The notes under the pieces: model-generated
What the model was told of the DNA's origin: nothing
The model's input: the letters and a program-made list of their open reading frames with translations, nothing else
Databases searched by the model: none
Shown: piece by piece, positions 22,802 through 34,383 of the stretch
Numbering within the stretch: position 1 is the stretch's first letter
Layout: each line of letters starts with the position of its first letter
Source: Artemisia argyi
Taxonomy: Eukaryota > Streptophyta > Magnoliopsida > Asterales > Asteraceae
Reading direction: 5' to 3'
DNA length: 64,000 bases
Assembly: GCA_030686995.1 (NCBI GenBank)
Contig: CM060696.1
Location: 117,121,449 to 117,185,448 of the forward strand
Translations under genes and position numbers: made by a program

Positions 22802-23819
22802 GAGTCCTAAATCATATTTTTAAAAAATCAAGCTTAGTTTGGCAAAAAATACAAGTTATAACATACAAATTCATTATTTTGCAACTACTAACAGGCATTT
22901 TAGTAAGCGAAAAACTATATAAATCCTCAAAAATTATTGGATAACTAATAGTCTAATAAGTATTTTTATTGAAACAACTAAGAGGCATTTTACAAATCTG
23001 AAAATTAAAAGCTCTAACATGTTAACAATAACTAGATAAACCCCCAAAATTTATTGGATACCCTTCAATTACTCTAATTTAGTCACATTAAAATTGATTA
23101 ATTCCATCTCTACAAATTGATTAATGAGTAACTGTAACTCTGTAAGAGACAACAAAAGAGGCATATATCAAGATAAATACTTACAAGATGAAGATTTCCC
23201 ATAATTTCTATACATTTATTCGAATGGATTGAAGAGTAAATGAGAATGGAGCCATTTTTTTCTATGTTAATCTATTGCTACTCTAGTACTATGCACGTGT
23301 GTGTTAGTACATTTAGTTTGCACTATTGGATATAATCTTTGACAAATTGACTTTCAAACTAGATACACTAGGCTGATATTTTTTTGGAGGGCAAATTACA
23401 AAATTACCCCTAAAATCAAAAATTTTACCACATATTTTTTAGGAGGGTCACGTGTCCCCTAGGACCCCCCCCCCCCCCCCCCCGGTACCTCCGCCTCTGC
23501 TTAAATGCTCAGTTTTGACCATGTTTCTTTCATCCACCTTTCTTTATTCATGAATCAAATATTCTCTACATGTTTATTTTTTTTATTTTTTTGATGGAGT
23601 CATAGCTTCATCTCCATATCTACAGGGCACCTCCAGTAGCGCTTTGCGTTTAACACCTGTGGCTCGTACCGACCAACCGGCTGGTGTGTACGTCACCAAG
23701 CTGAGTCGTGCCTGGGATGAGGGGCTGCATCATGAGACATCTTATTTATGGTGGTGAGTGTTTGAAAAGATGCTAAGCCCTTGATTGTGTCATATGCTTA
23801 TATATGTTTACTTTTGTAG

Positions 23820-24342
23820 ACATTGGTGAAATGACTTTGCTTATGCAAGACATGACCGAGATGACTTTGGAGACCAAGAACCTCCCTCTTGCTGTTGACC
23901 CTTATGGTCATCCCCCTGATGTTGGAGGTTTGGATGATCAATTTTTGGTTGATGAATTGCCAGCTGAGGGGCATGGTATTGACTCATCTGGGGGTCCACG
24001 CACGAGTGTGGGGGTTAGCCATTTTTGTAAGAAGCGATGTACCTTTCGAACAGTTACTACCTCCGCTGTTGTTGGGGCCGCGGCGCCACCGCCGTGCTCG
24101 AGGGTAGATATGGGTCTTTGTTAAGTGCATATGAAGTGTTGCAAACTCGTAATGCTGAGTTGTACGAGGAGAGGAATAGGGCGGAGCGTCGTGGTAATCA
24201 ACTCCGCGGGATGGTTCTTACTAGGGACTGTGACCTGAAGTTGAGCGTGAGGGAGCTCGAGCGCATCTCGAATGAGAGAGAAGAGTTGAAGAAGCAGGTT
24301 ATCGAGCTGGAGAAAGAGGTGATCCGGGCTCGCAGATGTTAG
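23820..24342 (+). pseudogene. coding-like fragment in palindrome spacer, coiled coil
   Basis: I do not recognise this gene. A pyrimidine-rich stretch ending TTTTGTAG at 23819 looks like a splice acceptor, and the frame after it is open with an acidic segment (GLDDQFLVDELPAEGHG). It loses frame near 24040-24110, a GC-rich stretch unlike its surroundings. In the shifted frame a strong coiled coil follows (about 24121-24339: ELYEERNRAERRGNQL, REELKKQVIELEKEV), with a TAG at 24340-24342. It is probably a captured host or retroelement exon; only one exon is visible. Confidence 0.4.
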
Positions 24343-25310
24343 TGTCCCCTTTCGTGTATTGTCTTTTGGGTAGGAATGGGGAGGTGATAATGCACCATTT
24401 TGTTTATGTTGCTTATGAGCAAGGTTGGTACTGTATGATAGTATGTTTAGTGTTATAAAAGTTATGTTTGTAACTGTGCAACATCAGGCTTGTGCTAACA
24501 GTAACGTATGATGTATGGTCTCTTCGAATATTATAATTGCTTTAATGTTTCTGAGACTTGGTCATCATTCTATAACTATGCTTGAATTGTGTTATAATGA
24601 GAATGTGTAGATCATTATTGCATATATTGTAATAGTGAGATAAGTTGGAGAAACATGTATGTGAAAATTTTCTTTAAGCGCACTGTAGCGTAAGAAGTTG
24701 ATATACAAAAAATTTGCAATATTGCTTGTATTACTGCGCCACGTTCATGTTATTATATAATTTGCAATGTTGATAATCACTTTATGTAAAAGTATTATAC
24801 AAATAATAATTTTTAGTTAATTGATGTGAAGTAGACCATTGAGAAAAAAATATTTTTGAAATATTTTCTAAATATTGTCGGCTATTATTATTCAATATCT
24901 GAAGTGGTATAAACATGCAATCATTTTAGAATTGGCATTAGTTAAAACACAGTGAGCAAGTTGATAAGTGTGGGGTGAATTTGCAATTATATAGTAATAT
25001 TATAAGTGTCATGCTCCACTTATGGTTCCAAACCAATATGTGGTCACTGAGGTAGAAGCTACAATTTGATTTGTAGTTTAGAAATTTAAATAGGTACATA
25101 ATTTAATGTATAAATTTTGTTTGTTCGAAGTGAACTGTACTTGACTTTTTATTTTTTATATATAATACAATTACTATAATAAAAGGTACGATGTACTTAC
25201 GAATGGTTTGGTTTTGATTTTTAATATTTGTCGAGGTTTCACGATATATACGTAGATTAGTGTCGACACACACCTTTTATCATACATGTAGATATGGGCA
25301 TAATACTTGT
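24343..25310. other. AT-rich spacer of palindrome, nothing recognised
   Basis: No open frame or repeat worth naming; strongly AT-rich. Confidence 0.4.
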
Positions 25311-26109
25311 ACATATATAAGCATATTACACATTCAAGGGCTTAGCATCTTTTCAAACACTCACCACCATAATAAGACGTCTCATGATGCAGCCCCTCGC
25401 CCCAGGTACGACTCAGCTCCGGTTGGTCGGTACGAGCCGCAGGTGTCAAACGCAAAGCGCTACTGGAGGTGCCCTGTAGATATGGAGATTAAGTTACAAC
25501 TCCATCAAAAAATAAAATAAATAAACATGCAGAGAATACCTGATCCATGAATAAAGAAAGGTGGGTGAAAGAGACATGATCAAAACTGAGCATTTAAGCC
25601 AACGAAAGTAATGATTGCCTAAAACCATTCTAGGCTTTTGTGTCAAAACTAAACACACGTGCTTACAGGAAGAACGGGGTAACAGTGCCAACGCATTGAC
25701 AACCTTGACCATGTGCAAACACATGGAAATTTACATGAAAAGGCAAGTATTACAATGTAAACGGAGGCAAATGGGTACGTCAACTCATATATATTATTGA
25801 AGCCTTTTGGTTGTCATTGTTTTTAACAAAATAAAAAATATCAGATAACAATCCTTATTGTGTGATAACCAATGCAATATTATTAAAAAAATCCAACACT
25901 ATAATTCACATGCTTGACGGTACCCTCACCATGCGAATTTGGGGGCTTGATAGGATAACCAATACAATATTCATGAGTATAGTACAAACGACCAATACAA
26001 TATTATGAATAAAGGATCATGAATCATGAGTCACTTGCATGGACAAACTTAACATACATATCCATGGAACAAAATATTAATAGAATAAATTACATGCACA
26101 TGGATGCTT
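25311..26109 (-). repeat. right arm of large inverted repeat, empty-site copy
   Basis: Reverse complement of 19453-19973 plus 23508-23807. It lacks the hAT insertion: a single CATTTAAG is at 25591-25598. Homology stops at GGATGCTT (26109). Short imperfect repeats of CACATGGAG(C/T)AAA follow to about 26150. Confidence 0.9.
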
Positions 26110-26976
26110 GCACATGGAGTAAAATATTAATTACTTGCACATGGAGCAAAGAAATTACATCTACAGAAATAAAAGAAGTGAGTCAGCAACTACTCACTTG
26201 GATGCTTGCCAAGGCCTTATAAATAGAAGAGAATGCAAAGGGCATAGACACACTTCTCACACATAAACATCTTACCTTCTACTTTCCTCTACAGCTCTCA
26301 AAGCAATCTTTTATATTTCCTCTTCATACTCCCTGTCTACGAATGCACTTCTTTTATTAATATAAAAGAAGTAATTCATATAAACAGTTATTCCCTCCAA
26401 ACTGAATTACTCGAGTCCTATCAGGATTAGTGGCGTAAAACCACATGATAAATGTGAGTTACCAACAGGGAATCGCCACCCGAAAAATTCTACCCTTCAA
26501 TAAACCTTCATATTAATATTAGTTGTAACACTATGTATTGTCATAACCACCAATCACCATATATGATAGCTAGCGCTTGAGCTCGGTTACGATAGCCTGG
26601 CCACAGAACACATCGTAACCTTGACATGTGATTCTACGCTTCATCACTGGACATAATATCTTTTGGATGTAAAAAGTAAAATTGTTTGGCGTATGATTGT
26701 TTATTTTCTTGCATTTTTTACTTTTTGCAATATATCACTCAACAAATTAATAAAATTTAACCCTCACGCACTTTACATACATCACACCGAACCATCTAAC
26801 ATTGTCATATCACATCATGAAGAAAAAAAATGTATTAATTTTTTCTTAATTTTTGTATTCATTTTCAACATCTTAGTTTATCATGTTCAAAGATTAACAT
26901 TTAGATTCAATATAGTTACTTTACAACTTAATAAAATAATGGATTCACAACAAGAAAACACACTAGTATTGTAAAT
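26110..26976. other. gene-free stretch, possible promoter-like segment
   Basis: CCTTATAAATAGAAGAG near 26214-26230 is a good TATA-like match, followed by a pyrimidine-rich leader-like stretch and GTTACCAACA (about 26459). This resembles the R-U5 half of an LTR, but no primer site or partner was found. No coding sequence. Confidence 0.35.
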
Positions 26977-27110
26977 TGTTAGTCGTGTATTTTCCTATGG
27001 GCTAAGCCCGATTAGTTTCATGTATGTTAGGTCCATCTACGATAGGTTATTATGTGTATATAAACTCGATTATTATCAATGATAAATCACGAACGTTTCA
27101 TAAACCTACA
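26977..27110 (+). repeat. 5' LTR of short-LTR copia element
   Basis: TGTTAGTCG to AAACCTACA. GTATATAAAC near 27055 serves as TATA. No 3' partner is present in the window. Confidence 0.7.
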
Positions 27111-27120
27111 TGGTATCAGC
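27111..27120 (+). promoter_or_regulatory. primer binding site, initiator tRNA-Met type
   Basis: TGGTATCAGC directly abuts the LTR end, the standard copia primer site. Confidence 0.75.
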
Positions 27121-27204
27121 CTAACACTATCGATCCTAAAAACCCTACACAATATCGATCATAAAAACACTACACAATAGTTCCCTTTAAACATTTTCTT
27201 CTCT

Positions 27205-27395
27205 GCCAATCGTTGGTATTAGTTGATTACCAGACGACTGTTTGTTCGTGACAACCGTTGGTATTTGTTTTGATTACCAGTTGCCTCGATTGTTTGTTCT
27301 TCGATCGTTGGTATAAGTGATTGCCAGTCAAAGTTCATGGTGTTTTTTTATTCTCTTTAATCGTTGGTACTATTGATTGTCATTTGACTTGTTCA
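27205..27395. repeat. four degenerate units with ATCGTTGGTA cores
   Basis: CGTTGGTATTAG..GATTACCAG, CGTTGGTATTTG..GATTACCAG, CGTTGGTATAAG..GATTGCCAG and CGTTGGTACTAT..GATTGTCAT recur at intervals of about 40-60 bases between the primer site and gag. Each unit pairs TTGGTA with TACCA, so each could fold. Confidence 0.7.
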
Positions 27396-27564
27396 CGTTC
27401 TCTGTTACAGTTTCTTTCTTGTTGAAGTTATATGAATTTTTGATTGGTGCATGCTTTCCTTCATTCATTCATTATAACATATACACACTATTATTTTATT
27501 CTCTTATTTACTACAACACCATAGTTCCCCTACTGTTCTATTAAAGGTCCTACTAAACTAAAAG

Positions 27565-27978
27565 TTGTTCCGTGTTTGCATCGTTGGTGGAATGAATTCT
27601 TTGTGGTCAAATAGCATGTCTAGATCTCTTGTTTATTTACCTCCCTCGACTGTATTGAGAACCACTAATGTGCAACAATTACAAAACTTAATGGCTAAAC
27701 TAGGTTTTCATGGGCATAATATTGTTACTTCACAAGTTAGCACCCCTACTGTGTCACATAACGTTGGGAATAATACTAATACACCTATTGCATTGCATAG
27801 GAGCCCTCATGCATCCAGTTATCAACCAGGGTATGCTTTGCCTCATGGACCCCCTGGTTTTCAAGTCCAAGCCACACAGGCCAACTCTCCGTTTAATGCA
27901 TATAGCCCGTTTTATTTAGAGGGTTCACCAGCTGTATTTGGACCCCCGCCACCTTACCAGGTTCACCAAGGGGGTGCG
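27565..27978 (+). pseudogene. copia gag fragment, N-terminal of insertion
   Basis: The open frame encodes a Gln/Pro/Ser-rich tail (QLQNLMAKLGFHGHN and PPPPYQVHQGGA) like the end of copia gag. The usual gag core domain is missing between the primer site and here, so a deletion lies upstream of 27565. The frame runs into the LTR inserted at 27979 and resumes past 29392. Confidence 0.6.
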
Positions 27979-29387
27979 TGATGAGGCGAAAAATGATCCG
28001 TTTTTAGGGGGTCATTTAAGCCCAAATCCGACTTTATTTGATCAAATATTGCCCTAAATCATTCCTTTTGTGATTTTAGGTGTTTGGAGAGTGAATTCTG
28101 GAAAAGAGGCTATTTTGGACGTTTTTGAAGCATAAAGTGAAGAAAACGGCAAAGTACCAAAAATCCAAGCTGAAAATACAAGGTGACGGCGTCAAGATCA
28201 AAAGCTTGACGGCGTCAGACATGAAGAATTAAATATCGAAGGTTGTGACGGCGTCAGACGTACTGGTGACGGCGTCAAAGTGGCCAAGAATAATTTACCG
28301 TGGGTGGTGACGGCGTCACATAGGCCGTCATAAGTGGATCAAGGCCGTCCGAGGAAGTTTATGGCGGCGAGGTGACGGCGTCAGAATTAACTCTTGACGC
28401 CGTCAGACTGTTTTTCCTATATATAGTTTTCTAGTTTTTTCATTAAAAAAGGAGAGAAGTTTTGGTGAAACCCTAAAGACGATTTTGGTGCCTCTTTCAC
28501 AGGTTTTTCAAGGGTTCCAAACCCTTGAAACCTTGCATTGTAATTGAGATAAGTGTACTTTCAATTCAATCAATATGTCTATGTGTTGGTTGTTTATCTC
28601 TTGTTCTTGTCTCAATTCTACTATGCTAGGCTAGATCTCTCTTGTGTTTGCTTAGATCTAATGAAACCTAGATGTTGATTACGTGTTGATTACTTGTCTA
28701 TTCTTGTTTTGAATGAATGATTTATATGTTAGGCTTAAGAAAACTGGCAGATCTCCAAATGGTAACATGCTTGAACGTCTTAAGAAACATGAACCGAGGT
28801 GTACTAGGTCTTTATTGGTTGTATTTAATGCATGAGCCACTGTTTACAATCCCTATAGTTATGCTGGGTCATGGTGTAGGAGGAGATAAGAGCTCATAGA
28901 GTTGGGGAGTTATGTATGCCACCCCACGAATGGTATTAAGGAATACAATCCGTCATTCATACAAGTGTAACAAGTAATTAACATGTAAAAGATATCTAGG
29001 GAGTAGTGAAGTCTAAGTAAACACAATTTCTCCAATTACTGCTCACAACCTTAGTTTAATTAGTTTAATTTCATTTTTTATTATTTTATTTTGATTGCAT
29101 CTTAGCTTTGGGTTAGTTGATTAGCAACTAATTCCGCCCACTCCTTCAAAACCCGAGATTTTACTTGCTTTAATAAAAATATAAAAATACAAAAATAATC
29201 ATCTTTCACCTCTAGAACTATTAATTAGGTTTTCTAATCCTAGCGACACTATTCATAAGCTGAACGATCAATCCCCCGGTACTTGTCACTATACTATACT
29301 ACAACGATCAGGTACACTGCCTGGTGGGGGTTGTAAGCTTCTCGAGATCCCTCGAGAGGTAAAGCAAGGTGCGATTCCCACGCATCA
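27979..29387 (+). mobile_element. solo LTR, 1.4 kb, with palindrome-array U3
   Basis: Starts TGATGAGGCGAAAAATG and ends CCCACGCATCA, with a perfect 5-bp duplication GTGCG on both sides (27974-27978, 29388-29392). A TATA stretch CCTATATATAG lies near 28417. No coding sequence, primer site or second LTR, so it is a solo LTR, probably gypsy by size. U3 carries seven copies of TGACGGCGTCA or its complement (28184-28405). Confidence 0.8.
28184..28405. promoter_or_regulatory. array of seven TGACGGCGTCA palindromes
   Basis: Exact 11-mers start at 28184, 28207, 28246, 28267, 28308 and 28373; the complementary form TGACGCCGTCA is at 28395. All lie 10-230 bases upstream of the LTR TATA box. The TGACG half-site is the core of plant TGA/bZIP binding sites, and the palindrome resembles a spaced CRE/as-1 element. 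Function is inference. Confidence 0.7.
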
Positions 29388-29392
29388 GTGCG

Positions 29393-30434
29393 CCATGCCA
29401 CATTCTTTACCCAGTTCAGCTTACTTATCCGAACCTACATGGGGGTCAGTTTGGTTACTCAGTTCACAATGGAGGTCAGGTTGGTTCTACGAACCCACAA
29501 GGGGGTCACACTTGTCATCAGGTTCAACTAGGGGGTGCCGATCACAATGGTCAATCGGGCATAGGTCCCGCGGGTCAAGGAAATATTTTGCCACATGTTT
29601 CACTGCCGGAACTCTACCGAATACTACTTCCGGTAATTGGAATATGGACACAGGTGCGTCCTCACATCTTAACGATAATGTCCATAATCTTAGTGAAGTT
29701 TTTAATTCGTGTATTTATTCATTTCTTGCTGTTGGTGACAGGCATTCTATTCCCGTTACTAACTCTGTACATAGTATTTTGCCTACGCCTTTTCGCCCTC
29801 TTTATTTAAATAATACTTTAATTAATCCTAATATAGTTAAAAAATTTGATTTCCGTTCGTCAATTTATTTGTGACAATTATTGTACTGTTGAATTTGATC
29901 CCTTTGGTTTTTCTGTTAAAGACTTTCAAACTCGTCAGGTGCTGCTCCGGTGTGATAGCACTAGCGATCTATACCCTGTCACGCAACCCTCTCCTATTCC
30001 TCAAGCCTATCTCACTAGTTAGTATACGTGGCATCAACGACTTGGACATCCAGGAAGTGAAGTGCTACGTCCTGTTATTTCCAATAATTCTATTCCATGT
30101 AATAAGGAGAAGTATCCCGTGCTTTGTCATGCGTGACAACTTGGCAAACACGTGAAACTTCCGTTTGTTAGTTCATCTACTTTAGTTCAGTCTTCTTTTT
30201 ACATTGTTCACTCAGATTTGTGGACTTCCCCAGTTCCGAGTATGTCTGGTTGTACTATGTTTTATTTTGGATCATTATTCATAGTTTGTTTGAGTTTATC
30301 CTTTAGTTAATAAATCTGATGTTTTTTCCAAATTTATGTTGTTTCGTAATTTTGTTAAAACTCAATTTAAGAGTGAAATTACGTTGTTTTAGTGTGATCA
30401 TGGCGGTGAATTTGATAAACACTCTTTTCATAAA
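29393..30434 (+). pseudogene. copia gag end, protease, integrase start
   Basis: A Gly/Gln-rich gag tail (QGGHTCHQVQLGGADHNGQ) changes frame near 29590 into the protease, with NWNMDTGASSHLND at about 29635-29676. The catalytic DTGAS is intact. Then comes the GAG-pre-integrase region with WHQRLGHPGSE (about 30030), after a TAG stop at 30018-30020. The integrase shows HSDLW near 30210 and a CDHGGEF second-acidic motif near 30396, with further stops between. It ends at the gypsy insertion and continues at 40792. Confidence 0.8.
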
Positions 30435-30439
30435 TTATT

Positions 30440-33400
30440 TGTAAAACCCTAAAATCTTGAACATTTGAAATCCCTAAATTACCCCTCAACTTTGAACTTA
30501 TAAAAATCATTATTAATCCAAAAACCTAAGTTATATAAATCCTTGAATCTCTAACAAGATTCCAATAAACTATGAAGGTAACTAACACAAGCTACTACAA
30601 AATCATATCACACGACTAAAAATGTCCTCTTGGGTCGAATATTCACAACACAAGTGTATACATAACTTTTGGACCTTAATACTTGAAGAATGCATGCAAG
30701 CTTGGCCCATAATACTTGAAGAATACAAAAACTAAAGCCCATGAAATATACAGGAAATCAATAATTTGGCTAGTCAATATGTAACTCCATAAATCACGGA
30801 AATTTTGATTCCTTTCCATTTATAATACACGCTCCTTCCCATATTATTCTCTCAAAACTCTCGCCTCTCTCTCTCAAAATAACAACACATTAAAAAACCC
30901 TAGAAAACTACAAAGTGTCGGCTGGGATTTCTCTTCCTCCCATTCTTTTGGTTCAAGGTGAAAAAGCAAGGTCCGATTGTGTCTTTCATTTGGTGATTAG
31001 GCGTGGTACATGTGTGGCTCGAAGGTAGCATTTGATGGTGGTGGAATTCTGTTTCGACAAGGTGTTGTAGTTGTGGGTATAACCTGGTTCGAGGGGCGTC
31101 AGGATTGGCTCGTATCAATCTCGTTCTTGTTTTTCTTTTTATCACGCTACGAAGGTATCAAATGCTCAGCCTTGCTCGATTAATTATTCTTGTTGTTTTC
31201 TTTCGATCGTATGCATGTCACCATAATCGGCTTGAATGCTTGCATGACTCGAATAAAACTTGCATGAAACAACGAATGTTTGGTCCTAAAAGAATCGGCT
31301 AGAGCCTTATATCAGTCGAATGATTGCATGCTTGATATACGAGTTATGTTACTTTGAAAACCATAGACGAATCACATAAAATATCGATTCTAAAACCCAC
31401 CTAATCAGCCTGTTTTGTGGCCTTATAAATCAGTTGGACTCGTTGCTATGACTCACTTATTCTCGACATGAAACCTACTATAAATCTTCTTCATATACGA
31501 ATATAAGAAAGTAAATTGAACATGCTTGTTTTTCTGGAATTAAAAAGGAGTCATGGCGGTTCGATTCGACAAGCATGCAAGGAACTATATAAAAAATAGG
31601 GGTTAGGTTAATGTTTGCATGTATGTTGGGGTAGGTCAAATGGGTATAAAAAATTTGTTCAAGTTGTTTTAAAATAAAAGAAATGCATGCTTATTTTGGT
31701 TTATGTCTGATTCGAAATAATAAAAAAAGAAAGGGGCTACGATCTGGCTTTGGTGTCACAAGAAAGTATCGCGTGTTGTTTTGAATTTGAAAAGATTAGA
31801 GAAGTATGTCTCGGTTTGGTTTCGTGTTGCAACAAAAGGCTTAACTACATGGTTATTTTCAAATCGTTCATATATAAAAATAAAGGGTTTTCGTTTTGGT
31901 TATGTAATGACAAGTGGGTCGCGAGTTTAGATTGTGAGCTAGGACTAGGATTTTGGTTTGGATAAATATGGGAAGAGTACGATTAGAGTTAGAGTTTTGA
32001 AAATGATCTCGGTTTTGAAATTTATAAAGATTCGGTGTGTAAGTGATTAAAAATATAAAAGGGTGCAAATCGATTTTGACATTGTTTATGTAATAAGCTA
32101 GTACGAAGAAGAGAACTTGCATGTTTGGAATATTTGTTGAAACTAAAATATGATTTATATGACAAATAACGCTTTAGACCCTACACTCTTCTATTTTGAC
32201 ATTTTAAACCTTAAGATTTGCAATATTGTCAAAATTAACCCTAATCTAATAATAATGTTCCTTTTGAGTATTTTAACTAAATTAAGTATTAATTAGAATT
32301 ATAAATTATAAAGGGGCTAATATTACTATTTCGGAAAAAGGTACTAAAACGAGAACTTACTTGAAATGGAAAGTTAATATACTTGGCAAGTTACTAAAAA
32401 TGGAAAACCGACTAAAATGAGCAATCTGATTCAAGATAAGTTATTAACAATAAAACGATACCTAATTCATGTAGATTCATTGAAGAAGAAGTGAACCATC
32501 TTTTTTGTGTTATCTCCTTCTGATCTCATTCCATTTGCTAAGGTACAGATATTCTGACCTATCTACAAGTTCTCATGCACTCTTGTCTTTCCTATTCCTT
32601 TGATATCCTGAACCTTATTATGTTCCCTTAATTATTGAACTTTGTTATGTTCCCTTGATTATTGAACCCTGCTATGTTCCCTTGAGTATTGAACCTTGCT
32701 ATGATCCTTTTAAAACTGAACCTTGCTTGAAACTTACACAATGATTCTTGAACCTTGAAATAACCTTGTCATGATAAACTTGATATGGCAGTATTGACTT
32801 GAACCTTGATTTGAACCCTATGTTAAAATCACTTACTTCGATCTTTGACTTATACCTTGTCTTGAAAACCTATACTATGATACTTGATTCAAACCTTGAC
32901 TTGAATTTGATATAACCCTTGATATTTTGAAAGTACTTTTAATATTATAACCAGATGTGAAAACTTTTAGTAATTATATTATGAAAATGTTTTGAGGAAA
33001 AACTATTTTAAGTAAGGGTTATGAACATTATGTAACACCACATTTATATGAAGTTTCACTAATTTTATGAATATTTATTTTAAGGACTACCTTATTGAAA
33101 ACCTTTATTTCATGAGAACCATTATTAAGAGATTCCTTTTAAATGAACATTTGACATAAACATTGAATTGAACCCTCACTATAAACTTTTATTTGGAACC
33201 TAATATGAACCTCTACATTTAACTTATAACATGAGCCTTTACACTAAACTCTACGTACTCTCTCACTATTGAACCTTTACCTTGAACCTTAAACATGAAA
33301 TCTACATGAACCTTCTCAATATGAACCTTGGTATAAACCTTTCCATCTTAAACCTTTTTACTATGAGCCTTGATAATAAACCTTTTAATTTGAATCTTGA

Positions 33401-34383
33401 CTTGAACCACTTGATATGGACTCTTGACTTGAACCACTTGATATGAATCTTGTACTTGTACACTTGATATTTGACTTGACCCTTGACCCACAGTTTGAGA
33501 CTACAAGCCACCACTTGTTATACCTGGTACTACTTGTTGTGGAGTAGCCACAACCATAACATTGATGCACCAATGTTATGTACTCTAGTGGGGCCAGAGA
33601 GATGTCCCTCACCGTCCCTGATATTGTTATCGACTACTGCTATGATTGTTATTGCCCTGTAGGGGTGTATGGATGCATCCTAGATTTGTCTTGACTTGAT
33701 ACTTGCTTGGGCTACGACCATTATGATTATGACTTGGACTACATTATATATTTACTTGGTGACCGGGCTTGTGTGCATTGCCACCCCTCACATCTTGGGA
33801 GCTAGCTACTCCAACCCTTGGAGGTATCCCCTCATATTATACTTGGTATCCCGAGGTCTCCCCTCTGGATGCATGGTTACTTGATTACTTGACTTGACTT
33901 GATACTTGATTGGATTTGGGCTCGTGGTGGATAACTGACCTGACCATTATACCTTTTATACCTTACACCTTTACAACTTCAATACAGGTTCTTCTTACTT
34001 CGGTTGTACTACCTTTATGCTTTACTTTATCCTTCCTTTGTCTTGTATATATTATTCTATATTGCTTGTTACTTTCATATTTGTTCACTGGGCTCTCGTA
34101 GCTCAGCCGCATTTCTTTTCCTGCGGCAGGTTTTAGTAGGAAGCTGGGTTATGAGTGGAGAGTGCATTGGACTTAGACGACTTTACCTTGATAGCTTTTG
34201 GATTAATAGGAGCTTTTGTACATTCCAGACTTACTCATTTGTACTACTTTCTTTTGTACTTGTACTTCAGTCTCCCTTGTAACCTTGATACTCATTTGTA
34301 TTACATGAGATGTATGCTTGTGCTTGCTTTGACATGTTAGCATAATGTGGCACTTCTACCCTTATTGGGTTTGGGGTGTTACA
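30440..34383 (+). repeat. 5' LTR of chromovirus-like element, 3.9 kb
   Basis: It carries a long zone (about 32600-33500) of degenerate CTTGAACCTTG repeats. Part of it is a tandem array with a 27-28-bp unit containing TATGTTCCCTTGATTATTG (32620-32700). Open frames in this LTR are by-products of the repeats. Confidence 0.9.

Noticed and set aside
27979..29387. Retained intron of copia gag
   Set aside because: Its TG..CA ends and the perfect GTGCG duplication show an LTR insertion.
33302..33514. Minus-strand open frame with KWFKSRVHIKWFKSR repeats in the chromovirus LTR, and its twin at 39616-39918
   Set aside because: It is the translation of the CTTGAACC repeat field; both LTRs show it and no start context or family match exists.
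34004..34340. Leu/Phe-rich open frames near the end of the chromovirus LTR (also 40408-40686)
   Set aside because: They look like membrane proteins only because of T-rich composition, and they lie in LTR sequence.
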